From positions 248,001 to 312,000 of the forward strand of contig CAWAPS010000019.1 of assembly GCA_963783945.1 (NCBI GenBank): DNA of 64,000 nucleotides, given 5' to 3'. Positions within the stretch are counted from its first letter, which is position 1. Each line of letters opens with the position of its first letter. The stretch comes from CAWAPS01 sp963783945. Lineage in GTDB: Bacteria; Actinomycetota; Acidimicrobiia; Acidimicrobiales; Palsa-688. The position numbers and the translations under genes were made by a program. The notes below the pieces were generated by a model, which saw only the letters and a list, made by a program, of their open reading frames with translations, was not told where the DNA came from and made no database searches. This document shows, piece after piece, positions 18,585 through 27,365 of this stretch.

Positions 18585-20903
18585 GTGCTGGTCCTGGACA
18601 TATCGACATCGGTGGCGGGGGCCTTCTGTGCCAGGCTTCTCGCCATGAAGGGCGCCCGCGTACGGTGGTGCGACGCGCCCGCAGGCGGGTCGTCCGACGG
18701 GACCTTGTTCGATCGCGCCGTCGGGCTGCGAGAATATCTGCGGGGTCGGGCGATGCCGATCAGCAAGGACGCCGCCGCCCCGGCACCAGCCCAGGGACGC
18801 TCGGACGGCTCGGATATGGCGGGGGGCGGGTGCCCACCCGGCCCGGAGCTAATGAAGCTGGTTGCCCAGGCCGACGTCCTCATAAGCGGTTGGGACGGCG
18901 GTCGCCGCACATTCGGGCTCGACCCTCCCTTGCACCAAACCAACCCGTCCGCGGTAGAGGTGGTCGTCAGCTCGTTCGGGATCGACGGGCCGTACTCGGC
19001 GTACCGGGGTGGACCCATGCTGGAATGGGCCGCGGGTGGGTACGCGTATATCACCGGCTGGGCGGACCGCCACCCACTCATGGGACCAACGTACGCGTGC
19101 GGGTATGTCACCGGATACGTCGCGGCAGCAGCCGCCGAGCTGGGCTTGCGCATGCGGGATCTGGGCACGGAAAACCTGGTATTCGACGTGGCCGCCATGG
19201 AGGTCATGGCATCGGTCCATCAGTTCACGTTCTCCACATACGCCGCCACCGGGGAGAGCCTCCGTCGTAAGCAACACGCCTCGCAGGTATGCCCGATGGA
19301 CGTGTTCGAGTGCGCGGACGGTTGGGTCAGTGTGGGTGTCGTCACCGACACTCAGTACGAGGCCTTCGCCTCGGCGGTCGGTGCCGCCGAGCTGCTGACA
19401 GATCCCCGCTTCTCGGGCCACAGCTCCCGGATTGAGCACCGGGCCGGATTCGACGCGGTCGTCCACCCATGGTTCGTGTCGCACACGGCTGACGAGATCG
19501 TTGAGTTGTTGCAGCACCGGCAGGTCCCGGCCGTGCGGCTCGAGGATGTCCGCAGCATCCTGGAGGCCCCTCAACTGAGATCTCGCGACTACTGGATGGA
19601 CCAGGACCTCGACGGTGAGCCAGGAGTGGCGCCAGGTGATCCAATCACCGTGCGGACATCCGGGATCAGCAGGACTACCACACCCGCATCGTCGTCGATG
19701 ACATCGCGTCCGCCGGGCCGATCGGTCGCAGCAGAGGACGGCGAGGGGCACTCGCCGCTTCCGTTGAGCGACCTGGTAGTAATCGACGCTACCCAGTACT
19801 GGGCCGGGCCTCTCGCCACCAGAATTCTCGCCGACCTCGGCGCGACAGTCATCAAGATCGAACGACCGGGTGCCCGTATGCACGTGCACAACATCGGCCC
19901 GGCCAGTGATTGGAAAATGAATCGCGGGAAGTTGAGTCTAGCCGTCGACCTGTCATCAGAAGAGGGCCGGGCGATCGTCCGAGACCTGGCCCGGCAGTCT
20001 CATGTCATCGTCGAAAACTTCCGGCCTGGCGCCATGACCAGACTCGGACTCGGCTTCGAGGCGTTGAGCACAGATCGGTCCGACCTCGTGTACTTGTCGC
20101 TGAGCGGCTTTGGCCAGACCGGTCCGCAGGCGACCTGGGTTTCCTACGGACCCCTTCTGGAGGCTGCCTCCTCGATCCAGTCGCGCACGCACTATCCCGA
20201 TGGGCCCCCGACACCCCTCGGTCACTCCCTGCCCGACGCGGTCGGCGGCCTCGCCGGCGCGTTCGCCGTGCTCAATGCCCTCCGACTCAGCAGAGAGGAT
20301 GGGCGAAGCCGTCACATCGATCTCTCTCAACTGGAGACCTACACGGCGATCTGTGGCGAGGAGATTCTTGCCGCGTCCGTCGGTAGGACGGCCCAGCCCC
20401 ACCCCAGGTACGCCTACCGTTGCCGGGGCCAGGACGAGTGGATAGTCATCGAAACCGAACGGGGGGCAGACCGGCAACGCGCCGGCCGGCTTCTCGGGTG
20501 TGGAGCCGACTCCGTCGATCCTCTCGGCCGGCTGGAGGACCGTATCAAGGATAGGGACAAGCATGAACTGGCCCGCCTCCTTCAGAGAGAAGGGATCGCC
20601 GCCTTCGCTGTCCTGAACGCCGCCGATCTGACCCGGGACCCGGGCCTGTCCCACCGCGGCTTCTTCGTCGATCTGGAGATAAGTGGCAAACCGGTTCGAC
20701 TGCCGGGTTTCCCCGTCAAGAGCAACGTCCCCCTGGTTTCAATGGCCCGACCGGCACCAAAGCCGGGGGCCCATTCGGTGGACATACTGCGGCGGATGCT
20801 TGACTACGACGATGACCGGGTCCAGCACCTCCTTGATACCGGCGTGGTCGCCATCCCTCCCGCGGGAGCCCCGGCCAACCCCAGGGCGATCGGCTACAAC
20901 TGA
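18585..20903 (+). CDS. Second tandem-domain CoA-transferase family III protein
   Basis: The 772-residue protein holds two CaiB/BaiF units, about 1-350 and 392-765. The first is divergent and shortened at the start (MLVLDISTSVAGAFCARLL). At the place of the catalytic Asp it has Cys172-Gly173 (TYACGYVTGY). The second is canonical, with GPLATRILADLGATVIKIE, ENFRPGAMTRLGLGFE and Asp551 in LGHSLPDAVGG. GTG 18585 is the start, with GGAGGAG at 18572-18578. Like the fusion at 3550, only the C-terminal half seems catalytic, so the N-terminal half may be structural or bind substrate. It is divergent from the biotin carrier / MaoC pair and convergent with the SDR at 20926. Confidence 0.87.
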   Translation: MLVLDISTSVAGAFCARLLAMKGARVRWCDAPAGGSSDGTLFDRAVGLREYLRGRAMPISKDAAAPAPAQGRSDGSDMAGGGCPPGPELMKLVAQADVLISGWDGGRRTFGLDPPLHQTNPSAVEVVVSSFGIDGPYSAYRGGPMLEWAAGGYAYITGWADRHPLMGPTYACGYVTGYVAAAAAELGLRMRDLGTENLVFDVAAMEVMASVHQFTFSTYAATGESLRRKQHASQVCPMDVFECADGWVSVGVVTDTQYEAFASAVGAAELLTDPRFSGHSSRIEHRAGFDAVVHPWFVSHTADEIVELLQHRQVPAVRLEDVRSILEAPQLRSRDYWMDQDLDGEPGVAPGDPITVRTSGISRTTTPASSSMTSRPPGRSVAAEDGEGHSPLPLSDLVVIDATQYWAGPLATRILADLGATVIKIERPGARMHVHNIGPASDWKMNRGKLSLAVDLSSEEGRAIVRDLARQSHVIVENFRPGAMTRLGLGFEALSTDRSDLVYLSLSGFGQTGPQATWVSYGPLLEAASSIQSRTHYPDGPPTPLGHSLPDAVGGLAGAFAVLNALRLSREDGRSRHIDLSQLETYTAICGEEILAASVGRTAQPHPRYAYRCRGQDEWIVIETERGADRQRAGRLLGCGADSVDPLGRLEDRIKDRDKHELARLLQREGIAAFAVLNAADLTRDPGLSHRGFFVDLEISGKPVRLPGFPVKSNVPLVSMARPAPKPGAHSVDILRRMLDYDDDRVQHLLDTGVVAIPPAGAPANPRAIGYN

Positions 20904-20925
20904 GCCGGCCGGCCCTTTCCGCCTG

Positions 20926-21756
20926 CTACTTGTTGACCATCCCGGCGTCTACCGGCAGGGTTACCCCGGTGATGTACTGAGCGTCGGCAGAGCACAGAAA
21001 TATGATCGCCCTGGAGATGTCACTGACGTCCAGCATGTCGACCGGGAGGGCATTGCCCTGCCCTTGCGTATCGCTGCCCAGCCGTTCCTGCATCAAACGG
21101 CTGAAGGCCTCATTGACGATCATCGGACTGTTGACGCCTCCCGGATGCACCGTATTGCACCGGATGCGATGCTGGCCCAGTGCGTTGGCGTATGCTCTCA
21201 TGAGGCCGACGACACCATGTTTGGCTGCCGTGTAACCGAAATATCCCGGGCACGCCATCAGACTGCCGGCGGAGTCCTGCAGTCCGGCAGTCGAGCTGGT
21301 TATGACGATCACGCCGCCTTCGCCCTGCTCTACCATGGCCGGAATCGCTGCCTCACAGGTGTGGAATACACCCGTGAGCATTATCTCGACCGCATCATAA
21401 AAGGCACCCGGCTGTTGACCTCCCGGCCCTATCGTCGGCATGATCCCGGCGTTCGCCAGCACGAAGTCCAGACGGCCGAGCTCCGAGATTCCATCCCGAA
21501 CCACCGATTTGACAGCTCCGAAGTCGCGTACGTCGGCTTGTCGAGCAACGATCCGGCGGCCGCTCTTCTGAACCAGGCGGACGGTCTCTTCCAGGTCGTC
21601 GGGCGTGGCAGGCGGGTACTCAACTGACCCGACCGGTGCGCACAGATCCAGGGTAATGATATCGGCCCCTTCGTCGGCCATAAGCACGGCGTGCGAACGC
21701 CCCTGGCCGCGCGCTCCACCGGTGATGAACGCTACTTTGCCGTCGAGCTTGCCCAT
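20926..21756 (-). CDS. Mycofactocin-coupled-type short-chain dehydrogenase
   Basis: A 276-residue SDR. The cofactor motif TGGARGQGRSHAVLMADEG is the form seen in the mycofactocin-coupled SDR group, which retains its nicotinamide cofactor and passes electrons to mycofactocin (established for the family). NAG lies in VLANAGIMP, catalytic Ser in ITSSTAGL and the Tyr/Lys pair in YFGYTAAKHG. The family's extra insertion after the first strand (PVGSVEYPPATPDDLEET) is present. I start at ATG 21756; the open frame continues upstream without similarity. No mycofactocin synthesis genes are in the window. It would oxidise a secondary alcohol in the pathway. Confidence 0.85.
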   Translation of the reverse strand: MGKLDGKVAFITGGARGQGRSHAVLMADEGADIITLDLCAPVGSVEYPPATPDDLEETVRLVQKSGRRIVARQADVRDFGAVKSVVRDGISELGRLDFVLANAGIMPTIGPGGQQPGAFYDAVEIMLTGVFHTCEAAIPAMVEQGEGGVIVITSSTAGLQDSAGSLMACPGYFGYTAAKHGVVGLMRAYANALGQHRIRCNTVHPGGVNSPMIVNEAFSRLMQERLGSDTQGQGNALPVDMLDVSDISRAIIFLCSADAQYITGVTLPVDAGMVNK

Positions 21757-22023
21757 CGGAATGCTTCTCTCTCTTTGTGTTTCCGGATCACGGTTTGACC
21801 GTGACCCGGCCGGGTGCCGGGCTCCTCCGGCACGGGCCTTAGGCCCACTAAGGGTACTGGTCCGGAACCACGGGTGGCGCACCTACCGGAGTGCGGGGAC
21901 CCAAGCCCGGTCGGGCCGATTCAGGCTGAATTCGGTCGACGGGCTCTTTTCCAAGATTAGTTTCCGCCAGGGCCTCCTGGTACCATCTCCGGATATTTCG
22001 GGTGCACCACGACAGGACCGTCA

Positions 22024-23190
22024 ATGAGCGCCGGTCAATCCTCGGGGGATCGTGGTGGCGTATTGGAGATCCTGCAAGCGAGAGGAAATATGGCCCACTC
22101 TTCCGAGTCTCCCAGTCAGATCGAGGTTGTAGATTGTGACACTCACTTCTGGCAACCGGTCGCCTTGTGGGAAGGTCTGATCAACGAGCGACACCGCCAG
22201 AAGGCGGTGGAGTTCCTGAGCAACGTCGGCCAGCCGACACCTCGGGGATATAAGCTCGACAGCCTGCAAACGGATGCCTCTGGGCGGACCTATTCGGATA
22301 CCGGCGACGATGCCACCGAGCGGCTCGAGTACATGGACCAGGAGGGGATCGATGTGCAAATCATCTTTCCCGGGGCCAGCCGAGCCACCTTGATTCCAGA
22401 TCCGGATGTTTCCGCCGCGGCTTGCCGGGCGGTCAATCGATGGAACGCCGAGTTCGCGTCAGCCGCACCTCGTCGGCTGAGGCCTTCCATGGTGCTACCC
22501 ATGCGCTATCCCGACAAGGCGCTCGAGGAATTCCGGTTCGCCGCATCCGTACTCGGATTGAAGAGTGCATTCGTCGCTCCCACGCCACCGCCGGAACGCC
22601 GCTGGTCGGATCCCGAGCTCGATCCTCTGTGGGGAGCCATGGAGGACGCCGGGACCGTTGTGTGCGTTCACGAGTTTACCGGGGCACAATCCGAATACCC
22701 CGCCGTGGCTCGAGCCAGCTACGGGGACTCCTACCCGATGATGTACTACTGCGGCCACACGGTTGAATGCCAGCTAGCTCTCATGGATCTCATCGTGGGC
22801 GGGGTAATGCAACGGTTCCCGGCGCTACATTTCGGCTTCATCGAAGCCCACGTGGCGTGGTTGCCGGGATGGCTGGCCCAGATGGACAGCCTCGGAAGCT
22901 GGCTCGACAGCTTCAAGCGGGGCAAAAAAGGTGAGCGCAACCTCGGCCTCTTGCCGACCGAGTACTTCAGGAGGCAGTGTTTCGTCGCCGCCTTCCCCGA
23001 CGACGCCTGGATTGGTGAGGTGCTGACCCACATCGGGGAGGACAATGTGCTGCTGTGCACCGACTATCCCCATCCCGGTATGAGCTACGACATGGCTGAA
23101 TCGTTCACGACGAGCTACCCGAAAATCACCGGATCGACCCGACAAAAGCTCCTCGGGGGGAATGCGAGACGAATCTTTCGATTGGATTGA
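22024..23190 (+). CDS. Amidohydrolase-family (PF04909-like) protein
   Basis: A 388-residue TIM-barrel amidohydrolase. The N-terminal metal motif appears as VVDCDTHFWQP, the central His in CVHEFTGAQ and the C-terminal Asp in LLCTDYPHPG. Members of this group act as decarboxylases or hydrolases of small cyclic acids. ATG 22024 has AGGA 6 nt upstream. An internal ATG at 22090 with AGAGGA close by would give a protein starting nearer the conserved part, so the start is not settled. It is divergent from the mycofactocin-type SDR with about 270 nt between them. It is the second of five amidohydrolases of this type in the window. Confidence 0.82.
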   Translation: MSAGQSSGDRGGVLEILQARGNMAHSSESPSQIEVVDCDTHFWQPVALWEGLINERHRQKAVEFLSNVGQPTPRGYKLDSLQTDASGRTYSDTGDDATERLEYMDQEGIDVQIIFPGASRATLIPDPDVSAAACRAVNRWNAEFASAAPRRLRPSMVLPMRYPDKALEEFRFAASVLGLKSAFVAPTPPPERRWSDPELDPLWGAMEDAGTVVCVHEFTGAQSEYPAVARASYGDSYPMMYYCGHTVECQLALMDLIVGGVMQRFPALHFGFIEAHVAWLPGWLAQMDSLGSWLDSFKRGKKGERNLGLLPTEYFRRQCFVAAFPDDAWIGEVLTHIGEDNVLLCTDYPHPGMSYDMAESFTTSYPKITGSTRQKLLGGNARRIFRLD

Positions 23191-23211
23191 GCCCGGATTC
23201 TCAGCCGGGCT
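23190..23211 (+). terminator. Hairpin terminator candidate after the amidohydrolase
   Basis: AGCCCGG (23190-23196) pairs with CCGGGCT (23205-23211) around an 8-nt loop, directly at the stop codon of the amidohydrolase. There is no T-run. Confidence 0.45.
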
Positions 23212-23286
23212 GAGCCAGTCACGCCTAAGCTGATGTGGAACGGCCTTGTCAATAGGGGTCGCGTGGAGCTTGCGGAACTCCTTTTG

Positions 23287-23396
23287 AGCGCGCCGAACCA
23301 GGGGTTCGGCGCGCTGGATGATGATTGAGCAGGCGACGGGGCCTCGCTGTCAACGTGGAGCGCCCGCAGCGAAGCGAGGACGAACGACGTTGACAG
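23287..23396. other. Two strong hairpins in the flank of the IS110-type element
   Basis: The first is a perfect 13-bp inverted repeat, AGCGCGCCGAACC (23287-23299) with GGTTCGGCGCGCT (23303-23315), and a 3-nt loop. The second pairs CTGTCAACGT (23347-23356) with ACGTTGACAG (23387-23396). They lie in a 490-nt non-coding region downstream of the transposase. No gene is supported here. A short plus-strand frame at 23461-23688 has no similarity that I recognise. Confidence 0.6.
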
Positions 23397-24992
23397 GGGG
23401 TGGCGGCTGCTACGCCGTGGGCCCGTTTGGGGTGGGCGGTGACCGGGTGAGGGCTCGACCATGCGCCGGGGCGGGATGAGGTGGCTGACCGCCAGACTGA
23501 TGTACGCGGATCGGGACCGCAGTTCGGCTATTCGCAGAAAGGTGCCCGGGACTAAGAGCGCCCGTGGAATCGGGCATAGCTTAAACGGGGATCAGTTCTG
23601 CGGCGGCGGTGCCCCGGCGCATGGTGGGGTCCTCGCCTCGGCTCAGCGGGGGCCGGGGGCGAGCTCGAAGATCGTTCACTTTGTTTAGGCGGTCATCTCG
23701 GCCCACACGAACCCGGCCAGCTCCCGGGCGATAGCGGTGACCACGATGTTGCGGTTGGTTTTACGTTCGTCGAGGCGACGGAACCGGCCGCACAGTCGGA
23801 CCTGGGCCGCCCAGGCCCGGGCCACGGTGTCGCGCTCGACGCCATGGTGGCGGCGGCGCAGCTCCACCCCGACAGCCGGCCGGGACCGGTAGGCCCAGGC
23901 CGACTCGACAAGCTGGGTGCGTAGATGCACGTTGCCGGCGTGGGTGATATGGCCGCGCCGGACGCTCTGGCCGGAAGAATGCTCGCTGGGGGTGAGCCCG
24001 GTGAAGGCCATGAACGTGGCGGCGGAGCCGAAACGGCGCCAGTCGCACACCTCGGCGGCCAGGCTGAGCGCACCGAGATGGGTGATGCCGCGGTAGGCGG
24101 CCAGGCGGGCCACGGTATCGGCGAACGGCGCCCGGCCATACCAGGTGGCCAGGTCGGCGTCGATGGCGTCGACGGCGGCTTCGCGGGCCGACAGGGTGGC
24201 CCGGTAGTGGGCGTAGGTGGCCTCCAAAGCCAGATCATCGAAGCGTTGGGCGCCGATCCAGGCCTGATGTTTCATGGTCCAGTTGTCCCCGCCCCGCCAA
24301 ATCCGGTTGTGGCGCAACAAGAACTTGCCCAGCCGGTGCCGGGCCCGGGTGCGGTCGATGACCATGTCGGCTCGGGCCCGGCACAGATCCCGGACCGCTT
24401 CCTCGGCCACTGACGGCACCCGGATGGCGACCAGCTCCCCGGCCCGGTACAGGCGGGCCAGGCGACGACAATCGCGTTTGTCGGTCTTGACCCGATCCCC
24501 CGGGGCGGTGGGGATCAGCGACGGCGCGATCACTTCACACGCCACTCCGAGTGCCCGCAGCAGTCGGCACAGCTCGTAACCGGTCGGGCCCGCCTCGTAG
24601 CAGGCCCGCAACCGGCGGGAATTGCCCAGCCGGGCGATCAGCCGGCGCACCGCGTCGTCATCGGAAGAGATCTTCTCCACATCGGCGACGTCCTGGCCGG
24701 GACGCAAGATCCCCGCCGAGATGGTGTTCTTGTGCACATCGAGACCGAGAAATGTCGGGGTGGTAGAACTGGGCATGGGACGGCTGGCTCCTTCCGTATG
24801 TGGCAACTTCCGCCTCATGGTGGCTGATCCACGCAAGCTGCGGAACGGGCCGGCCGTTCCATACTGACTAAGAACGACCTGCCTGCTCCACCCAGATGCA
24901 ATCCGTTCGCTCGATCACGAACGGTCGCCCCCAGGGGCTGAATCTTCGGGGATCCTGGGCCCCGCCCGTACCGTGTTGTCCCAACGTTGACA
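23388..24992 (-). mobile_element. IS110-family insertion sequence, boundaries tentative
   Basis: The element is defined by the transposase at 23685-24776. Its ends are not certain, because IS110 elements lack clear terminal inverted repeats. The octamer CGTTGACA occurs on both sides (23388-23395 and 24985-24992), which would give a 1.6-kb element, a normal IS110 size. Both flanks (about 290 nt downstream and 208 nt upstream of the transposase) are non-coding and hairpin-rich, as expected if a bridge RNA is encoded. Confidence 0.5.
23685..24776 (-). CDS. IS110-family transposase (DEDD recombinase)
   Basis: A 363-residue protein. The N-terminal RuvC-like DEDD domain shows GLDVHKNT (first Asp, residue 13), the acidic site YEAGPTG and VKTDKRDCRRLARL. 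The C-terminal Tnp20 domain has LAAYRGITHLGALSLAAEV and FTGLTPSEHSSGQS with the candidate catalytic Ser, followed by the GHITHAGNVHLRTQLVESAW block. I chose the ATG at 24776, giving MPSSTTPTFLGLDVHK; an open extension to 24836 is not family-like. The frame is intact with all motifs, so the element may still be active. IS110 recombinases are guided by a bridge RNA encoded in the element's non-coding ends (established for IS621). Confidence 0.93.
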   Translation of the reverse strand: MPSSTTPTFLGLDVHKNTISAGILRPGQDVADVEKISSDDDAVRRLIARLGNSRRLRACYEAGPTGYELCRLLRALGVACEVIAPSLIPTAPGDRVKTDKRDCRRLARLYRAGELVAIRVPSVAEEAVRDLCRARADMVIDRTRARHRLGKFLLRHNRIWRGGDNWTMKHQAWIGAQRFDDLALEATYAHYRATLSAREAAVDAIDADLATWYGRAPFADTVARLAAYRGITHLGALSLAAEVCDWRRFGSAATFMAFTGLTPSEHSSGQSVRRGHITHAGNVHLRTQLVESAWAYRSRPAVGVELRRRHHGVERDTVARAWAAQVRLCGRFRRLDERKTNRNIVVTAIARELAGFVWAEMTA

Positions 24993-25059
24993 CCGGGGCG
25001 CCAGGATGGAAGCATGACCGGCAATCAGACGGCGTCCGCAGAGGCCTTCGGGAGAGATC
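24777..25059. other. Non-coding flank upstream of the IS110 transposase
   Basis: It carries a hairpin, GGAACGG-GCCGG-CCGTTCC (24841-24859), and the second CGTTGACA copy (24985-24992). In the IS110 group the bridge RNA is made from the end upstream of the transposase, so about 24777-24984 is a candidate. The last part contains the start region of the next gene with GGGAGAG at 25050-25056. Confidence 0.4.
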
Positions 25060-25959
25060 ATGCAATTCGTCTTCCACTATCCATTCAATGATGGTGCCGC
25101 CACGGACATGCTGGATGCCGGGCCGCTTACCGATGTGGCCCGAGTGGGCGAACAGGCAGGCTTTCACGGCATGGCCCTGACCGAGCACCCCATTCCCGAC
25201 GCCGCTTGGCTGGAATCGGGAGGCCATCAAACCCTCGATCCTTTCGTCGCGTTCGGGGCGGTGGCGGCAGCCACCAGTAGGCTGCGACTCATCACCCATC
25301 TGTGTGTGGCCCCGTACCGCAACCCTTTCATGCTCGCCAAGGCAGCAGCAACAGTCGACAAGCTCTCCGGAGGGCGATTTGTCCTCGGGATCGGCACAGG
25401 CTACCTGGAGACCGAGTTCGATGCGGTCGGGGTCGACATCGATGAGCGCAACGCCCTGTTCGACGAAACACTGGACGTGCTACCGATGCACTGGAGTGGT
25501 GAGCCATTCAGCTTCCGAGGCCGCCATTTTGAGGCCCGGGACGTAGTCGCGCTTCCGAAGCCGGTGCAGAACCCCATCCCGATCTGGATCGGGGGCAATT
25601 CCAAACTGAGCCGTCGTCGGGCGGCGGAGCGGGCGCAGGGCTGGATGCCCCTGAGCGGGGGCCCGCCCGGGATGTCGATTCGCACCCCGAACATCGGGTC
25701 GCTGGCCGACCTGGCGGAGATGATCACTGAGATGCGCCAGGCTGCCGCTGCCGCTGGGCGCTCCGAGCCGATCGACGTCATCTACGCCTACCACGTACCT
25801 TCTCTCGCGACGCCGGCGGACAACGCTGATGTCCACCGCGAGGCGCTGGCCGAGATGGAGGAGGCCGGCGTCACGTGGGTCCTGGTGACCCCCCCGACCC
25901 GGAGTCCGGCGGCCACTTTCGAATTCCTCGAAGCGTTCGGTTCTACCTATTTGAACTGA
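25060..25959 (+). CDS. LLM-class F420-dependent oxidoreductase
   Basis: A 299-residue luciferase-like TIM barrel. Typical segments are AGFHGMALTEHPIP near residue 40, TVDKLSGGRFVLGIGTGYLETEF and PIPIWIGGNSKLSRRRAAERAQGW. In actinomycetes this class uses coenzyme F420 for hydride transfer to or from alcohols, ketones or unsaturated acyl compounds. ATG 25060 follows GGGAGAG. It sits between the IS110 element and a convergent zinc dehydrogenase. Substrate unknown; FMN-dependent monooxygenase activity cannot be excluded from sequence. Confidence 0.85.
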   Translation: MQFVFHYPFNDGAATDMLDAGPLTDVARVGEQAGFHGMALTEHPIPDAAWLESGGHQTLDPFVAFGAVAAATSRLRLITHLCVAPYRNPFMLAKAAATVDKLSGGRFVLGIGTGYLETEFDAVGVDIDERNALFDETLDVLPMHWSGEPFSFRGRHFEARDVVALPKPVQNPIPIWIGGNSKLSRRRAAERAQGWMPLSGGPPGMSIRTPNIGSLADLAEMITEMRQAAAAAGRSEPIDVIYAYHVPSLATPADNADVHREALAEMEEAGVTWVLVTPPTRSPAATFEFLEAFGSTYLN

Positions 25960-26031
25960 GGCCCTATCGCGAACAGGCCCCTTTTGAGGCGAGGGCCGCG
26001 GCACTCGTCATCGAAGCGCCTCAGAGCTGTT

Positions 26032-27054
26032 TCAGCTCGAGCCCGGGGCCACCATGACCTTGCACTCCGTGCTCGGACCACGGAGGCTCTCGAACGCATC
26101 CGGCAGCTCCTCCAGCGACGCCCGCCGGGTGACCATGGATCTCGGCCCCTCCGGATCCACGGCCAGGGCTCGCATGACGGTATCGAAGTCACCCGACCCG
26201 TAGATGAACGAGAACTGCACGCGAACCTGCTTGGTCAGCGGGAGCATCGGCACAAAGGTGTCCGATTCGGTACAGCAGCCGAGGACAGTGACGGCGCCGC
26301 GTGGGGCGACGAGATTCATCGACGTGGCCAGTGACCCCGGTACTCCCGCCGCCTCGATTACCAACCGGGGGGGACCGCCGGTGATCTCCACCACGGCCTC
26401 CACCGGATTGTCGCCCGTTACGAAATCAGTCGCGCCCAGCTGCCGGGCGAACCGCTCGCGTCTGGTGGAGGTCGCGACCACCACAATCCGGCCCGCTCCT
26501 CGGCGGCGGGCCCAGTACACGGCGGCCAGGGCGATCGGACCAGCGCCGAGCACGGCGATGTCCGTACCCGGACGCAGATCGGACAGGTCAACGCCGTGGA
26601 GACCGACGGCCAGCGGCTCCACCATAGCCCCGTCTTCCCACGACAGCTCATCCCGAAGCTTTACGGCTTGTGGTTCTCCGAGCAGGGCGTATTCGGCGAA
26701 CGCCGAGGCGGTGCCCACCACCTTGTCCTCGCCAGTGCACCATCCCTCGTTGCCGGTCCGGCAGCTCTCGCACCGCCCGCAGCAGCTCCAGATGGCCAAC
26801 GCACTGACCCGATCACCGACTGCGAGCCTTTCCACCCCGGGACCGACGGCTACCACTTGGCCGCAGTATTCATGACCGGGCACATCACCCGGCTGGCACT
26901 GCAGGAAGCCGTGACCACTCGTCAAGCTCAGATCGGTCCCGCAAATCCCGCAGCTTTCGACCTGGACTACGATCTGACGCTCGGCCGGTGTCGGGTCCGG
27001 GACCTGCTCGATGGCCAGCTTTTGGCCGGCGCCCTGGAACACCGCGGCTCTCAC
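26032..27054 (-). CDS. Zinc-dependent alcohol dehydrogenase (MDR family)
   Basis: A 340-residue medium-chain dehydrogenase. Catalytic zinc ligands are Cys35 (ESCGICGTD), His61 and Glu62 (PGHEYCG). The structural zinc site is Cys92, Cys95, Cys98 and Cys106 (CCGRCESCRTGNEGWC). The nucleotide-binding glycine motif is VLGAGPIALAAVYWARRRGA. It oxidises an alcohol or reduces an aldehyde/ketone with NAD(P). Its ATG (27052-27054) overlaps the stop of the small gene upstream (27051-27053). That gene in turn overlaps the sulfotransferase gene, so three genes are translationally coupled. Confidence 0.9.
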   Translation of the reverse strand: MRAAVFQGAGQKLAIEQVPDPTPAERQIVVQVESCGICGTDLSLTSGHGFLQCQPGDVPGHEYCGQVVAVGPGVERLAVGDRVSALAIWSCCGRCESCRTGNEGWCTGEDKVVGTASAFAEYALLGEPQAVKLRDELSWEDGAMVEPLAVGLHGVDLSDLRPGTDIAVLGAGPIALAAVYWARRRGAGRIVVVATSTRRERFARQLGATDFVTGDNPVEAVVEITGGPPRLVIEAAGVPGSLATSMNLVAPRGAVTVLGCCTESDTFVPMLPLTKQVRVQFSFIYGSGDFDTVMRALAVDPEGPRSMVTRRASLEELPDAFESLRGPSTECKVMVAPGSS

Positions 27055-27365
27055 GACTGCGTCCCGAAGATCATTGGGGGCAAGGCCCGGTTGAGTATCT
27101 CGATGTAGAGCCCATTGCGACCGTCATGATATACGCCTGCGGGGTTCTCATCCGCATGGTAGCTCCCGATGTCGACCGCTGTGCTTGTCCGACCCTCTAT
27201 CCGTGCCAGGGGGATGCCACCCTCGCCTTCGATCGAGTTGAACTCGAGCATGCGACCGCCCTCCTCCCTGGCCGACGCCAGATCCTCAACGGCTACTCGG
27301 GTATGAAAGAGGACGGCGGGCGGGAGCGGGCCGGCATCCGTCGAAGATCCGGCGTCAGTAGCCAT
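27051..27365 (-). CDS. Small protein of unknown function, coupled to its neighbours
   Basis: A 104-residue protein I do not recognise with certainty. The middle part (AVDIGSYHADENPAGVYHDG) and the end (GLYIEILNRALPPMIFGTQ) have the alternating pattern of beta strands. The DG-x4-IEI segment faintly recalls the end of a VOC/glyoxalase module, but a full VOC domain would be longer. It overlaps the sulfotransferase stop by 11 nt and the dehydrogenase start by 3 nt, an arrangement that strongly suggests it is translated. Probably an accessory or ligand-binding subunit of the enzyme pair; this is inference. Confidence 0.6.
   Translation of the reverse strand: MATDAGSSTDAGPLPPAVLFHTRVAVEDLASAREEGGRMLEFNSIEGEGGIPLARIEGRTSTAVDIGSYHADENPAGVYHDGRNGLYIEILNRALPPMIFGTQS

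Noticed and set aside
24983..24992. CGTTGACA as a proven IS110 end
   Set aside because: An 8-base match on both sides is suggestive, but the same octamer also occurs at other places, so the boundary is only tentative.
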